A stretch of 64,000 bases of DNA from Alisma plantago-aquatica (GCA_963693085.1 OY856409.1:242382558-242446557), one strand, 5' to 3'. Positions 10,243 to 26,300 are shown, counted from the first letter of the stretch. Notes: a model not told the origin generated them from the sequence alone. Translations and numbers: made by a program.

Positions 10243-13182
10243 CTTGTATTTCCATTCGTGGTTAGATAATTACTCTTTTAATTACTTAAAATACTATATA
10301 TCAATTTTCTTTTATAACTTGACTATTATCTCATATTCCAGTTATCTAACATATCTAAAAGTCGTGTGACTTTTAGATATTTTCTTTTGTAGGTGTTTGA
10401 CATGAAAAAACCCTATACGACAAAAACACTAGATGATATATGAGAACAATGGGCACAAGCCTTCGTTAAGGAAGTGAACTTAAAATTTGTTTGAGATAAA
10501 GATTTGAGGTTTATAAACTTTGATGTCAATATCTCTATATAGATGTGGTGCTTATGACTTCTTGCAATTTTAATTTCGATGCAAGTAAATTATTGGTTCA
10601 TATGTGAATGATGATCTATATACATGTGTATGAATGCGAATATGAATGAATGAATTGTGTTAGTACATGTCATGAGTATGAATTGGTGTATATGTGAATG
10701 AACTATCATGTGTGTGAATGAATCTGAAGATGAATGAATAAACATGTGATGAGAATGAATAGAATAGTGTGCATATTGTGTTTGTTATAGTAGGTTTGGT
10801 GGCATGTTATTAAGATGAACTCATGGGATGTTGTGAACCTACAGTTTAGAAATCTAGTTCTAAATTGTAGGTTATGCATCCCACTGACCAACTAGAATGC
10901 ATGTTTGTAGGCCTGCAATTTAAAAAAAACATAGATGTCAGTTGTTACAAGAAAACCATCATTGTAGGTCTGAGTCGTCAATTTTAGGCACAAAATCGAC
11001 ATAACATGACCAAAATAAAATGGTCGTGTTGGGATAGCATGGGTTTGCTAGTGGTGATGGCCAACACAGTCATAGTTGTCGATTTACTTGATATCACCAT
11101 CATTATACCTCTAAATCATCAGTTGTATGTGATTGAACTGGCTTAGATGTTAAATCGATGTTGGTTGATTTGTAAACTGATGACTTAGGAACCTTTACCA
11201 ATTACAAATGTGACATGGTATGGCTTTGCGGTGTCACTTAGGGTTCCCAAACCGATGACTCAGACTCCTACATGTGTCGATTTCTTTTATCATCACAATC
11301 GAGGTTGGATCCATGTTGTTAATTTGCTTGTCCCCAACGTACATCTTAGACCTATGAGTATAGTGTCACCCACTTATGTTTTAGTTGTAAACTGACATTA
11401 TATAGTCATTTTAACCTATGCTAGAGATAACTTCTGTACTAGGTGCACTTTCTATTATTTTTATATGAATTCCTTCCATTTCTTTAATATGTGAAACAAT
11501 GACCTATTTGTAAGGAAATTAGTCTCTTGGGCCATGGGTTGCAGCCATGCCAGAAGGTGGATAACTTCATTATTATTCCATCAGTAATACCACTAGGAAT
11601 TCACTTATCAACTCTTGCCTTGAATTCATATAATTGAATTTTATCAAAATTGAGTATATTATATTCAACCCTCCTTAAAAGAAATTTTATCCCCAAAATT
11701 CACCCTAGTAAAGTTAAGGTGAATGATAACTCATCTTATCCTCGAACCTTAGGGTTAGCAATCCTAGATAGATATCTTTAACAACTCCTATGACATGTCA
11801 ATTTGTCTCATTATTACTATATTTAGTATCAGAATTAAATTCAAGGCATATCCATATCCTTAGTATTTACATGATATAATCTCTTGGTGATTACATTTTT
11901 CACCTAGGTTTCCAACATGTTGTTCATTTATCTTCATGTAAGGTTGAGGTAACACCTCAAACCCTATGTCAACTTAGGGTGTTCATTCTCAAAAGTCAAT
12001 TTTAATCATAACATGTGTGTACACAATCTCTTACACTCATAATGATATGAAATAAGCACTTGACTGTAGACCAAATACAAATTTTGTCCCATTATAAGAG
12101 CATAGATGGTTTATCCACACATTATCTCAATATTTCTCATTTTAGGTTGAATCACTCTAAAAAATAACCCAATCCTTAATAACTTTTAATCCCACAATAA
12201 TCTTATATTTCATGAAGTCATGTGCCTTTATCATTCTTGAATTTGTTCTCAACTCCCTTAAGTTTTCATTATTACATGGCTTCTCATATCTTTTACACTT
12301 TCACCCCCATGTCTCATTAGATTTATTCAATTCCTCAAGGTCTATAGTGGCACAAGTACCTTTTGGAGTGATCTCCTCTTGGCCTCATGGGCCTTATGCA
12401 CTTAGGGAGTGCCTCTCACATTTACCCCTTTGGCCTCATGAACTCATGAAGATGGACAATCTCCTGACTAATGGGCCTCAGGCAAATATGGATGGCTATC
12501 TCATTACCCTATGGTCTTATTCATTTAGAGACAATCACATCCTAATCTCATCGGTCTTATGTACCTTTAATCCTCCCTACTTGACCTTAGTATTGACTTA
12601 GAACTCTACCCTACCTAGGGTTTTTTGAGATTTCACATCTTTACAATTTTTAGCACATTATTTTCTTATGTAATTCTTTAACCCGAACTTCCTCCATCTC
12701 TTGGGGGTACACATTTTTCACTTTATGTCCCTACAATGGGCTCATGGCGACCACTCCTTATGGGGTTGGCCCCATATTGTCAGCCATCTCCATAGTGACC
12801 TTTCCTTGTGTCCCTCAGATACATCATAATAGGTTCATAGAAAGTATGTACCTTCATGTTTTTGTATATTTAATCTTTCATGCTTTAGGTGATATTAAAG
12901 GCTACCTCAATTATCAAATTGATTTGTGAACTCACCCTTATAAGGAGGGTCCTATCCTAAGGTGTCTTTTTGACTCATAAGGAGGTTAGGTTGTTTAGAC
13001 ACAACCTGACCCCGTGGGTTAGGGTTTTGCCTCCCCATAGGTCCTTTTCCCACTCTTGGGTTGACCCACCCTAGGTCGAGACACCTACCTTAAAAGTTGA
13101 ATTTCCATTTTCATGTGACCATAATATGTTGAACATACACTTTATATTATAACTTCTCAACCTATTTCCCCATTCTATGTGG

Positions 13183-13752
13183 TATACCCACTCGCTGGGG
13201 GTATTTATAATATCATATTCACTTGCTTGGAGTATTTCAATGATGTACTCACTCACTCGAGGTAATCTCTAATCATACTCACTTGCTGAGGGTATCAATG
13301 GCATTCACACTCGCTTGAGGTAGTATACTGGATAACATACCCACTCGATGGGGGTACTTCTCACATAATACTCACTCATTGGGGTTCACATACTGATAAC
13401 ATACCCACTTGTTAGGGGTAGTCTCCATAGCATATTCACTCGATGGGGGTAGCATACCCAATAACATACCCACTCACAAGGGGTAGTTTCCATAGCATAC
13501 ACAGTCGTTGGAAGTAACATACCAGACAAGACACCCACTTGTTGACGGTAGTTTCCATATCATACCCACTTTCTCGAGTTGCATACCCACTCATTGGGGG
13601 TAATCCTCATGGCATACCCACTCACCGAGGGTAGTACACCCACTCACTAGGGGTATTTTCAATAACATATACCCACTCTCTAGGGGTTGTTTCAATAGCA
13701 TACCCACTCATTGGGGGTATTTCCACTAGCATACCCACTCACTTGGGGTATT
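13183..13752. repeat. Minisatellite with TACCC...GGGTA units, copy 2
   Basis: This is the same 19-unit array as at 3045-3614, shifted by 10,138 bp. I saw no unit gain or loss between the copies, so the minisatellite has been stable since the tandem duplication. Confidence 0.9.
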
Positions 13753-14431
13753 TTTTATTCTTCCATTCCTCCAAAGATAATATTTGGGTGATGAACAAGT
13801 TATGGTCACCTAAACTCATTTATAGTTTTTTCTTTTATTCTAATTAGGGTCCATATGGGTAGGGTTACTATATCACCCACGCCACTACATGATTATGGTT
13901 TTGGGTTTTGGGTTAGAGATTACACCTTACCTCTTAGGGTTTCTATATCCCTTAACCCACAAGGGTTTACCTAAACCAACCGTAGCTCCATCTAGACTCT
14001 ACCCTTTCCAGGAAAACCCATAAAACATTTTTTCTATACTTTATCATTATTTCCACATGAATTGGAAGAGAATGCCTTAATCCTACTTCTTCTCAAAAAA
14101 CCTAATTTGAGATGAAGAGGGAAGTATATTTTAGTGTTTATTGAGTAGGAGGATGAGAAGTGGAAGAAATTTGAGATGAGAAGACTTATATGAAACATTA
14201 TTTTAGGCAAACCCTAGGTTCTGTCTAGGAAGGTATCATGTGGATAAGGGAGTCCTTATAAACCAACTTAATGGTGCGGAAGAAAATACCGCTAGCCCCC
14301 AATGCCATGACCCCTTATAGACACCACTACCATCAGGTCATGTCTTAATAAGTTTCCTTGTATTTCTACTTATTACTTGAAATTATAAACTATTACATAT
14401 TATTTAAAAAATCTGGAGCTCTGATACCAAA

Positions 14432-16717
14432 TGTAATGACCTCAATTTTCAGCGTCCCCCAATTAAGGAAAGACCCAAAAAGTTGAGAGCCATTAACTAA
14501 AATTTTCAAGGATCCAAATTTAGCAAATAACAAATAATAGTAAATGATTTCTATTGATTTCAAATATTATTTACAACTATAGAAAGATATTCCTCTAAGG
14601 AATTACATGAAATTCTTACATCAGAACTATAGGAGAAGAAGTATCTAGCTAATCCTCCTTTGAATAGCTTTATTTTTTATGGTATCATTTTCATTAATTC
14701 TTGATATCTTCATATATTGCATCTACCCAAAATAGTGTGAAACAAAAACACAGATCAGTATATCAAAATATACTGTGTATATGGGGTGCATGCAAAAGTG
14801 TACAAGTAATATAACAATATATGATCCATAAATTACTTGCAAATAAGAACTGACATTTTATTCACATATTCTCATCTTTATGTGATGCTCATAGTGGTAT
14901 TATAATTGAACATAATGTAAATAAACAACCATCAATTTATTTGAACAATCTTCAAGAAGCACTCCGCAAACCTTGGAAATTGACATTGCAAGTAGTCATA
15001 ATCGTAACCACATACCTTTTATATAATCATGTAAATTTTGCAGTCATACTTTATGCATATTATCCAATCAAGCAAGCAAATCAAGCAGTCAGCATTTAAT
15101 CTTCATGTGTGTAAATCCGAAAGTGTCACCATTATATTTTTTAGATAAAACCCTATCTGGGTCCTAATCTAGGGTTTTGGGATTATCTCAAGTCTTGAAT
15201 AAAGAGTAGGGGTACAAACCCTAATTCCATCACACAATTCTTTATTAAAGTTATTAATCCACATTATGCATCATGTGTAACCCAATTATCAAGCAAGGTC
15301 GTTATGACATTAGGAGAAACAAAGTTAGTTTATGCAACTTAAGATCCTAATGATAAAGAAGATTAGGTTCTAAACCCTAGTCATATTATCCATCACATCC
15401 TTTCATTAGGAACACTTAGATCACATTAAGTTCATTATGATTATCATATGTTATAATCTTTAGTTTCACAACCCTTAGTTATTCATATTTGTGGTTATCA
15501 ACATTAGATACCCTAACTCTATATGTATGTGATTATAAATTCTAAATGTCATTATGATCATCTTAGATTCCTGTTATGTTCAATAATATCAAATCATATG
15601 GCAAAGTAGATATTTTTAATATGCTCAACATGTTAATCATCGAACCTAGGGTTTCATGTATAGAGTCATCCCTAACATGTGTTTTCTCTACTTATGGAAT
15701 TGGGTTCAGATCTAAGGTATGAAACCATTTATATTCTTATTCCTCTCATTTTTTCTAATAAAGTTTCATATGGAGTTTGTCATGAACAGGGCTACCAATA
15801 ATTAATTGTGATTTTTACATGATAATTATTAGTTTAACCAATGATGAAAAGCCACACATGTAAATAATTGCTTTATTCTACTTTATCCACACGGTTGGAT
15901 CTAGCCAGTGGTTGTTTTCCATGGTGGTGCCCCATGCCCGTGTGGATGGAGCTATGAAAAGGGGACAAAAGGTCAAAAAATTCCTTACCACACTGCCTTG
16001 ACCTGAGGGGAAAAGGCGTCAATTCCACAGACATCATGTTCAATCCTCACTATTCTCTAGTTCATGATCAACATGATGGGTGGGTCAAATCCACTATTGA
16101 CCCTTGTCTTTTGGTCTCATAAGAGTTGGGTGACTATGTATCCCTCTATGTCGCGTCTCACTAAACTCAAAGGTGGTCGTAGTTTTTCCGAGGAGAGAAA
16201 GGGCTAGGGTAGGCAGTAGAGCACCCATCGACAACAAGCGTGAGGTCTAGGGCAGAGTAGAGAAAGAGCCTTTGGCATAGATTTCATGCCTTGAGATTAC
16301 AAGGATCCACCCTAATGTTCATGCAAGGGTTCTAATCCTTATATAGGAAACATACAGTGAAAGATATGTCATCATCTATTAATGGGATTCCAACTCCCGC
16401 TAAGATTCGGGGAAATTCTATTCTCACATAGAATCTGGGAAAATATGGGGTCGGTAAGTTGGGATTCCTATCCTGAAGATATTGGAAGAGGTTTTGGAGG
16501 CATATAAAGTCTGTGGAGAGAGATATGAAGAGGGAAAGGAATGGTACTATTTATTGATTTCCTTCTCCATTCAGGGGTAGGGGATGACTGGATCAACATT
16601 GGATCATTATTCCAACAGTCACTAGGGTGTGTGACAATTTAAGAGGGGAGAAAATATCTCTTACCAAAGTCAAAAGTCATTCATCTGATTTCCAAAATAG
16701 AAAAATATCTAATATTT
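14432..16717 (-). mobile_element. 5' LTR of tandem-array element, truncated (copy 2)
   Basis: Same structure as 4294-6579. The last base shared with copy 3 is 16717, inside AATATTT, after which the unit junction sequence TTATAAAAACAC follows. Confidence 0.85.
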
Positions 16718-17097
16718 TATAAAAACACTAATAATTGAGTTCTCCAAACCATATCCAAATTTCAACTAAATCTAAGTTATATATATAATATTAAAAATCA
16801 TTTAGTACACCATTGTACTTATTAAATTTGTATTCATATGTTACCAAAACCCTAGTTTTGTTGATTAGGGTTTTGATTTCTCAAACCCTAATTATTCAAA
16901 GCAAAATCATGATAAGAATATTTAATTAGGTTTATCATAATTAGACAACCTTCATCAACTCATGCTTAAACAAGAAATTTAGTTAATCATGCAATCACCC
17001 AAGTAAACCCTAATTATTTGGTTAATATGAAAATAGGTTGTTATAACATTGTTATTATGTATCCTCCTAGTCTTCCATATAGGCTATAGGGAAATGG

Positions 17098-17924
17098 ATA
17101 CTTTGGCACAAGCACCTAATCTGGCTCTAGAATGTGTTGATCTTGTGACTCCTCAATAACCTACTGTGGTTCCTTGAGAATAGAGATAGAGTTTACTTGA
17201 TGATGTTGATGAGTTGTCTATGTGTTCTTAGGAAATCCCTACTTAATGTGCTTCTGAAGGGATGCCACCTCTACTGCTAGCTGAGAAATTTGCTTGTCAT
17301 TATTGTGGGTTAAGATTCATGATTCTACTGCACCCTTTTTGTTTGGTCTAGTAAGGCCTCATTCTCCATCACTAGCCTGCCTAGATTATCTTCAATTCTA
17401 TCTATCTTACTCAGACCCTATCTTGTTGATATTGCTGACACAAGTACATGCACTTGTCCTCTTCACATCCATATGAGGTGCCAGATCTCTGCTCAAGATT
17501 CCTCAAAATTTTATCCATCTGAGCTTTAAGTATTTATGAACTCCCTTATTCTATAGCACCTTTAACTACTATTGGTTCTTCTCTCTCATTACCCCAAGAC
17601 TAATTCCTTTCTAAATTCTTTAGAATCTCATGATATCTTGTAGCTTTTTTGTTTAGAAAGAATCTTGCACATACATTATCAAGATTAGTCCTCTTATCTT
17701 TGTGTAGGGCATAATATAATGTATTTGCCTGCTCAAAGAGATCAATCCCATGATTAGGGACTTCCCTAAGCATGTTCTAAAATTGCTCCCAGACTTTAGA
17801 ATAAGACTCCTCAGCATTCTATTTGAAGTTGTGGATCTTTCCAACCAATTCATTGGTCTTCTAGGTTGGAATGTATCACTCAAATAAAGCATTAATCATC
17901 TCGTCCTAGGTGTATATGAATTCT
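17098..17924 (-). pseudogene. Athila/Tat-like gag fragment (copy 2)
   Basis: Tandem copy of the gag remnant at 6960-7786 with the same stops. One substitution is visible (17755 T for 7617 G). There is no third copy in the window because the array ends at 26855. Confidence 0.7.
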
Positions 17925-20380
17925 TGCAACAACCTCAATTTTTAGCATCCTCTCAATTAAGGAAAGACCCAAAAACTTGAGAGCATTACCTAAAATTCCC
18001 TAGGATCTAGATTTAGTAAGTAACAAATAATAGTAAATAATTTCCATTAATTTCAAGTATTGTTTACAACTGTAGAAAGATATTCCTATAAGGAATTACA
18101 TGAAATTCTAACTTGAGAACTATATGAGAAAAAGTATCTAGCTAATCCTCCTCTACATAGAGTTAATGTCTTCTGGTATATTTCATTTGATTCATAAAGT
18201 CTCAATATCTTCTTATATTGCTTATACCTAAAACAACATGAAAGAAAAATGTGGATGAGTATATTGAAATGTTCTATGTACGTGGGGTGCATGCAAAAGT
18301 GTGCAAGTAATATAATAACATATAATCCATCAATTACTTGCAAATAAGAACTAGTATTATATTCACATATTGTCATCTTTATGTGATACTCATAGTGGCA
18401 TTATAATTGAACATTATGTATATAAACAACCATCCATTTATTTGAACATTCTTGGAGAAACATTCGACAAACCTCACAATCGATATTGTGGCTAGTCATA
18501 ATTGTAACCACGTACCTTTTGTAGAACCATACAGATCTTGCAGTCATACTTTAAGCATATTATCCAATCAATGAAGCAATCAAAATTTAATTTGCAAGTA
18601 CATACCCTAATTCCATTATGCAATACTTTATTAAAGTTATTAATCCACAATATGCATCACGTGTAACCCTGATTATCAAGTTAGGCCTTTTATGTCATTA
18701 GGAGAAATGTTGTTAGATTATGCAATTTTAGATCCTAATGATAAAGAAAATTAGGCTTTGCACCCTAGTCATTAGATCCATCATATCCTTTCATATGGAA
18801 AACTTAGATCATCATCAGTTATAATCTTTGGGTTCACAACCCTTAATTATTCATATTTATGGTTATCCACATTAGATACCCTAAACTATGTATGTATGTG
18901 ATTAGAAACCCTAATTATCATTACAATTATCTTATATTCCCATTATGTTCATTAATATTTGATTATATAACAAAGTATATATTTTTAATATGATCAACAT
19001 TTTAATCATCAAACATAGGGTTTCATGTATATAATCACCCCATAATCATGTGTTTCCCTACTTTTAGAAATAGACTCAGATCTAGGGTATGAAACCATTT
19101 TTTTCTTATCCCTGTCATTTTTTTGATCATTTTTCATACATGGTTTGTCATGATCGAGGCTAACAATAATTAGTTATGATGTTTCCATGATAAAGATTAG
19201 TTTGGCCAATGATAGAAAGCCACATAGGTAAATAATTGATTTATTCTACTTTAGCCATGTGGCTGGATTGAGTCAGTGGTTGTTTTCCATGGCAGTGCCC
19301 CATGCCCATGTGGATGGAGCTAAGAAAAAGGGGATGAAAGGCCAGAAAAGTCCTTATCATGTTGTGTTGACCCGTGGGGAAAATACATCAATTTCGTGGA
19401 CATCATCTTCAACCCCATGCTCTTCTCCCATTCATGATTGGTTCCATGCGTGCATCAACTCCACCATTGACCCCTAAATTTAGGGCCCGTAATAGTAGGA
19501 TGACGATCCAGCCCTCTCCGCATCATCTCTCTGAACTTAAAGGTGGTCGTAGTTTGGTAGGGGAGAGCAAGGGCTAGGGTAGGCGGTAGAGCACCCATCC
19601 GCGGCAAGTAGGAAGTCTAGGGTAGAGTAGAGAAAGGGCATTCAACATGGTTTCTCACACCTTAGGTTTGTAGGGATCCAACCTAGTATTCATGCAAGGA
19701 TTCTAAGCCTTATATATGCAACATATAGAGAGATAGATGTTAGAAGATATTAATGGGATTCCAACTCCCGTTGAGATTTGGAGAAATCCAATCTCATATG
19801 GAATCCGGGTGAAGTTGGGGTCGACAAGTTCAAATTCCTCTCCTAAAGATATTGGGATAGGTTTCAGGGGCATATAAAGTCTGGGGAGAGAGAGATATGA
19901 AGAGGGAAAGGCATGATACTATTTAATAATTTGCTTCACCAATCAGGGGTAAGGGACTACTAGATCACCATTGGATCATTGATCTAACAGTCACTAGGGC
20001 ATGTGACATTTTAAGAGCGGCATGAATATCTCTTACCAAAGTTAGAAATCATTCATCTGATTTCCAAATAGAAAAACATTTGATATATGTAATTAAGTCC
20101 CTCTCCCTTCTTGATTTTCCCTAGGAATTAAGGAACATCTTTTTATTATGAAACTTGTACGAGAATATATCAATGCCTTTCCCAACCTATATCTGATTTG
20201 TGGGATTTATTGGGGTATCTTTCATAGGCAAAACTTGCTCTTTTAGTATATCTTTAAATTAATTACCTACACCACAAAGAAATTCCTTTTTATGTCAAAT
20301 TCCAAAATTCTCTTCTTTTTGTTATTATCTTCAAGTAGACCAAAAGTCAGACTGAGATATTCTTATTTGACTCCCTAAAT
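17925..20380 (-). mobile_element. 3' LTR of tandem-array element (copy 2)
   Basis: Tandem copy of 7787-10242. With the complete 5' LTR at 24570-27194 it delimits the one full-length example of this element in the window, about 9.27 kb (17925-27194). The two LTRs differ at many sites, so the element is old while its tandem duplication is recent. A terminal remnant of a further copy occupies 1-104. Confidence 0.75.
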
Positions 20381-23300
20381 CTTGTATTTCCATTCGTGGT
20401 TAGATAATTACTCTTTTAATTACTTAAAATACTATATATCAATTTTCTTTTATAACTTGACTATTATCTCATATTCCAGTTATCTAACATATCTAAAAGT
20501 CGTGTGACTTTTAGATATTTTCTTTTGTAGGTGTTTGACATGAAAAAACCCTATACGACAAAAACACTAGATGATATATGAGAACAATGGGCACAAGCCT
20601 TCGTTAAGGAAGTGAACTTAAAATTTGTTTGAGATAAAGATTTGAGGTTTATAAACTTTGATGTCAATATCTCTATATAGATGTGGTGCTTATGACTTCT
20701 TGCAATTTTAATTTCGATGCAAGTAAATTATTGGTTCATATGTGAATGATGATCTATATACATGTGTATGAATGCGAATATGAATGAATGAATTGTGTTA
20801 GTACATGTCATGAGTATGAATTGGTGTATATGTGAATGAACTATCATGTGTGTGAATGAATCTGAAGATGAATGAATAAACATGTGATGAGAATGAATAG
20901 AATAGTGTGCATATTGTGTTTGTTATAGTAGGTTTGGTGGCATGTTATTAAGATGAACTCATGGGATGTTGTGAACCTACAGTTTAGAAATCTAGTTCTA
21001 AATTGTAGGTTATGCATCCCACTGACCAACCAGAATGCATGTTTGTAGGCCTGCAATTTAAAAAAAACATAGATGTCAGTTGTTACAAGAAAACCATCAT
21101 TGTAGGTCTGAGTCGTCAATTTTAGGCACAAAATCGACATAACATGACCAAAATAAAATGGTCGTGTTGGGATAGCATGGGTTTGCTAGTGGTGATGGCC
21201 AACACAGTCATAGTTGTCGATTTACTTGATATCACCATCATTATACCTCTAAATCATCAGTTGTATGTGATTGAACTGGCTTAGATGTTAAATCGATGTT
21301 GGTTGATTTGTAAACTGATGACTTAGGAACCTTTACCAATTACAAATGTGACATGGTATGGCTTTGCGGTGTCACTTAGGGTTCCCAAACCGATGACTCA
21401 GACTCCTACATGTGTCGATTTCTTTTATCATCACAATCGAGGTTGGATCCATGTTGTTAATTTGCTTGTCCCCAACGTACATCTTAGACCTATGAGTATA
21501 GTGTCACCCACTTATGTTTTAGTTGTAAACTGACATTATATAGTCATTTTAACCTATGCTAGAGATAACTTCTGTACTAGGTGCACTTTCTATTATTTTT
21601 ATATGAATTCCTTCCATTTCTTTAATATGTGAAACAATGACCTATTTGTAAGGAAATTAGTCTCTTGGGCCATGGGTTGCAGCCATGCCAGAAGGTGGAT
21701 AACTTCATTATTATTCCATCAGTAATACCACTAGGAATTCACTTATCAACTCTTGCCTTGAATTCATATAATTGAATTTTATCAAAATTGAGTATATTAT
21801 ATTCAACCCTCCTTAAAAGAAATTTTATCCCCAAAATTCACCCTAGTAAAGTTAAGGTGAATGATAACTCATCTTATCCTCGAACCTTAGGGTTAGCAAT
21901 CCTAGATAGATATCTTTAACAACTCCTATGACATGTCAATTTGTCTCATTATTACTATATTTAGTATCAGAATTAAATTCAAGGCATATCCATATCCTTA
22001 GTATTTACATGATATAATCTCTTGGTGATTACATTTTTCACCTAGGTTTCCAACATGTTGTTCATTTATCTTCATGTAAGGTTGAGGTAACACCTCAAAC
22101 CCTATGTCAACTTAGGGTGTTCATTCTCAAAAGTCAATTTTAATCATAACATGTGTGTACACAATCTCTTACACTCATAATGATATGAAATAAGCACTTG
22201 AATGTAGACCAAATACAAATTTTGTCCCATTATAAGAGCATAGATGGTTTATCCACACATTATCTCAATATTTCTCATTTTAGGTTGAATCACTCTAAAA
22301 AATAACCCAATCCTTAATAACTTTTAATCCCACAATAATCTTATATTTCATGAAGTCATGTGCCTTTATCATTCTTGAATTTGTTCTCAACTCCCTTAAG
22401 TTTTCATTATTACATGGCTTCTCATATCTTTTACACTTTCACCCCCATGTCTCATTAGATTTATTCAATTCCTCAAGGTCTATAGTGGCACAAGTACCTT
22501 TTGGAGTGATCTCCTCTTGGCCTCATGGGCCTTATGCACTTAGGGAGTGCCTCTCACATTTACCCCTTTGGCCTCATGAACTCATGAAGATGGACAATCT
22601 CCTGACTAATGGGCCTCAGGCAAATATGGATGGCTATCTCATTACCCTATGGTCTTATTCATTTAGAGACAATCACATCCTAATCTCATCGGTCTTATGT
22701 ACCTTTAATCCTCCCTACTTGACCTTAGTATTGACTTAGAACTCTACCCTACCTAGGGTTTTTTGAGATTTCACATCTTTACAATTTTTAGCACATTATT
22801 TTCTTATGTAATTCTTTAACCCGAACTTCCTCCATCTCTTGGGGGTACACATTTTTCACTTTATGTCCCTACAATGGGCTCATGGCGACCACTCCTTATG
22901 GGGTTGGCCCCATATTGTCAGCCATCTCCATAGTGACCTTTCCTTGTGTCCCTCAGATACATCATAATAGGTTCATAGAAAGTATGTACCTTCATGTTTT
23001 TGTATATTTAATCTTTCATGCTTTAGGTGATATTAAAGGCTACCTCAATTATCAAATTGATTTGTGAACTCACCCTTATAAGGAGGGTCCTATCCTAAGG
23101 TGTCTTTTTGACTCATAAGGAGGTTAGGTTGTTTAGACACAACCTGACCCCGTGGGTTAGGGTTTTGCCTCCCCATAGGTCCTTTTCCCACTCTTGGGTT
23201 GACCCACCCTAGGTCGAGACACCTACCTTAAAAGTTGAATTTCCATTTTCATGTGACCATAATATGTTGAACATACACTTTATATTATAACTTCTCAACC

Positions 23301-26300
23301 TATTTCCCCATTCTATGTGGTATACCCACTCGCTGGGGGTATTTATAATATCATATTCACTTGCTTGGAGTATTTCAATGATGTACTCACTCACTCGAGG
23401 TAATCTCTAATCATACTCACTTGCTGAGGGTATCAATGGCATTCACACTCGCTTGAGGTAGTATACTGGATAACATACCCACTCGATGGGGGTACTTCTC
23501 ACATAATACTCACTCATTGGGGTTCACATACTGATAACATACCCACTTGTTAGGGGTAGTCTCCATAGCATATTCACTCGATGGGGGTAGCATACCCAAT
23601 AACATACCCACTCACAAGGGGTAGTTTCCATAGCATACACAGTCGTTGGAAGTAACATACCAGACAAGACACCCACTTGTTGACGGTAGTTTCCATATCA
23701 TACCCACTTTCTCGAGTTGCATACCCACTCATTGGGGGTAATCCTCATGGCATACCCACTCACCGAGGGTAGTACACCCACTCACTAGGGGTATTTTCAA
23801 TAACATATACCCACTCTCTAGGGGTTGTTTCAATAGCATACCCACTCATTGGGGGTATTTCCACTAGCATACCCACTCACTTGGGGTATTTTTTATTCTT
23901 CCATTCCTCCAAAGATAATATTTGGGTGATGAACAAGTTATGGTCACCTAAACTCATTTATAGTTTTTTCTTTTATTCTAATTAGGGTCCATATGGGTAG
24001 GGTTACTATATCACCCACGCCACTACATGATTATGGTTTTGGGTTTTGGGTTAGAGATTACACCTTACCTCTTAGGGTTTCTATATCCCTTAACCCACAA
24101 GGGTTTACCTAAACCAACCGTAGCTCCATCTAGACTCTACCCTTTCCAGGAAAACCCATAAAACATTTTTTCTATACTTTATCATTATTTCCACATGAAT
24201 TGGAAGAGAATGCCTTAATCCTACTTCTTCTCAAAAAACCTAATTTGAGATGAAGAGGGAAGTATATTTTAGTGTTTATTGAGTAGGAGGATGAGAAGTG
24301 GAAGAAATTTGAGATGAGAAGACTTATATGAAACATTATTTTAGGCAAACCCTAGGTTCTGTCTAGGAAGGTATCATGTGGATAAGGGAGTCCTTATAAA
24401 CCAACTTAATGGTGCGGAAGAAAATACCGCTAGCCCCCAATGCCATGACCCCTTATAGACACCACTACCATCAGGTCATGTCTTAATAAGTTTCCTTGTA
24501 TTTCTACTTATTACTTGAAATTATAAACTATTACATATTATTTAAAAAATCTGGAGCTCTGATACCAAATGTAATGACCTCAATTTTCAGCGTCCCCCAA
24601 TTAAGGAAAGACCCAAAAAGTTGAGAGCCATTAACTAAAATTTTCAAGGATCCAAATTTAGCAAATAACAAATAATAGTAAATGATTTCTATTGATTTCA
24701 AATATTATTTACAACTATAGAAAGATATTCCTCTAAGGAATTACATGAAATTCTTACATCAGAACTATAGGAGAAGAAGTATCTAGCTAATCCTCCTTTG
24801 AATAGCTTTATTTTTTATGGTATCATTTTCATTAATTCTTGATATCTTCATATATTGCATCTACCCAAAATAGTGTGAAACAAAAACACAGATCAGTATA
24901 TCAAAATATACTGTGTATATGGGGTGCATGCAAAAGTGTACAAGTAATATAACAATATATGATCCATAAATTACTTGCAAATAAGAACTGACATTTTATT
25001 CACATATTCTCATCTTTATGTGATGCTCATAGTGGTATTATAATTGAACATAATGTAAATAAACAACCATCAATTTATTTGAACAATCTTCAAGAAGCAC
25101 TCCGCAAACCTTGGAAATTGACATTGCAAGTAGTCATAATCGTAACCACATACCTTTTATATAATCATGTAAATTTTGCAGTCATACTTTATGCATATTA
25201 TCCAATCAAGCAAGCAAATCAAGCAGTCAGCATTTAATCTTCATGTGTGTAAATCCGAAAGTGTCACCATTATATTTTTTAGATAAAACCCTATCTGGGT
25301 CCTAATCTAGGGTTTTGGGATTATCTCAAGTCTTGAATAAAGAGTAGGGGTACAAACCCTAATTCCATCACACAATTCTTTATTAAAGTTATTAATCCAC
25401 ATTATGCATCATGTGTAACCCAATTATCAAGCAAGGTCGTTATGACATTAGGAGAAACAAAGTTAGTTTATGCAACTTAAGATCCTAATGATAAAGAAGA
25501 TTAGGTTCTAAACCCTAGTCATATTATCCATCACATCCTTTCATTAGGAACACTTAGATCACATTAAGTTCATTATGATTATCATATGTTGTAATCTTTA
25601 GTTTCACAACCCTTAGTTATTCATATTTGTGGTTATCAACATTAGATACCCTAACTCTATATGTATGTGATTATAAATTCTAAATGTCATTATGATCATC
25701 TTAGATTCCTGTTATGTTCAATAATATCAAATCATATGGCAAAGTAGATATTTTTAATATGCTCAACATGTTAATCATCGAACCTAGGGTTTCATGTATA
25801 GAGTCATCCCTAACATGTGTTTTCTCTACTTATGGAATTGGGTTCAGATCTAAGGTATGAAACCATTTATATTCTTATTCCTCTCATTTTTTCTAATAAA
25901 GTTTCATATGGAGTTTGTCATGAACAGGGCTACCAATAATTAATTATGATTTTTACATGATAATTATTAGTTTAACCAATGATGAAAAGCCACACATGTA
26001 AATAATTGCTTTATTCTACTTTATCCACACGGTTGGATCTAGCCAGTGGTTGTTTTCCATGGTGGTGCCCCATGCCCGTGTGGATGGAGCTATGAAAAGG
26101 GGACAAAAGGTCAAAAAATTCCTTACCACACTGCCTTGACCTGAGGGGAAAAGGCGTCAATTCCACAGACATCATGTTCAATCCTCACTATTCTCTAGTT
26201 CATGATCAACATGATGGGTGGGTCAAATCCACTATTGACCCTTGTCTTTTGGTCTCATAAGAGTTGGGTGACTATGTATCCCTCTATGTCGCGTCTCACT

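Larger units (their letters stand above)
10139..20276. repeat. Tandem 10,138-bp unit, copy 2
   Basis: This is a full second copy of the unit, near-identical to copy 1. Substitutions seen by eye against copy 1 include 12464 (T to C), 13051 (A to C), 16499 (A to G), 17755 (G to T), 19530 (A to T) and 20022 (C to A). Corresponding features lie at copy 1 position plus 10,138: PBS 14418-14429, minisatellite 13183-13752, unit junction after 16717, gag fragment 17098-17924, second LTR from 17925. Confidence 0.97.

Noticed and set aside
17920..17924. ATTCT as target duplication of the tandem-array element (with ATCCT at 27194-27198)
   Set aside because: One mismatch, and it would require the LTR to end without its final A. 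TCCTT, the true next 5-mer, does not match, so no duplication is claimed.
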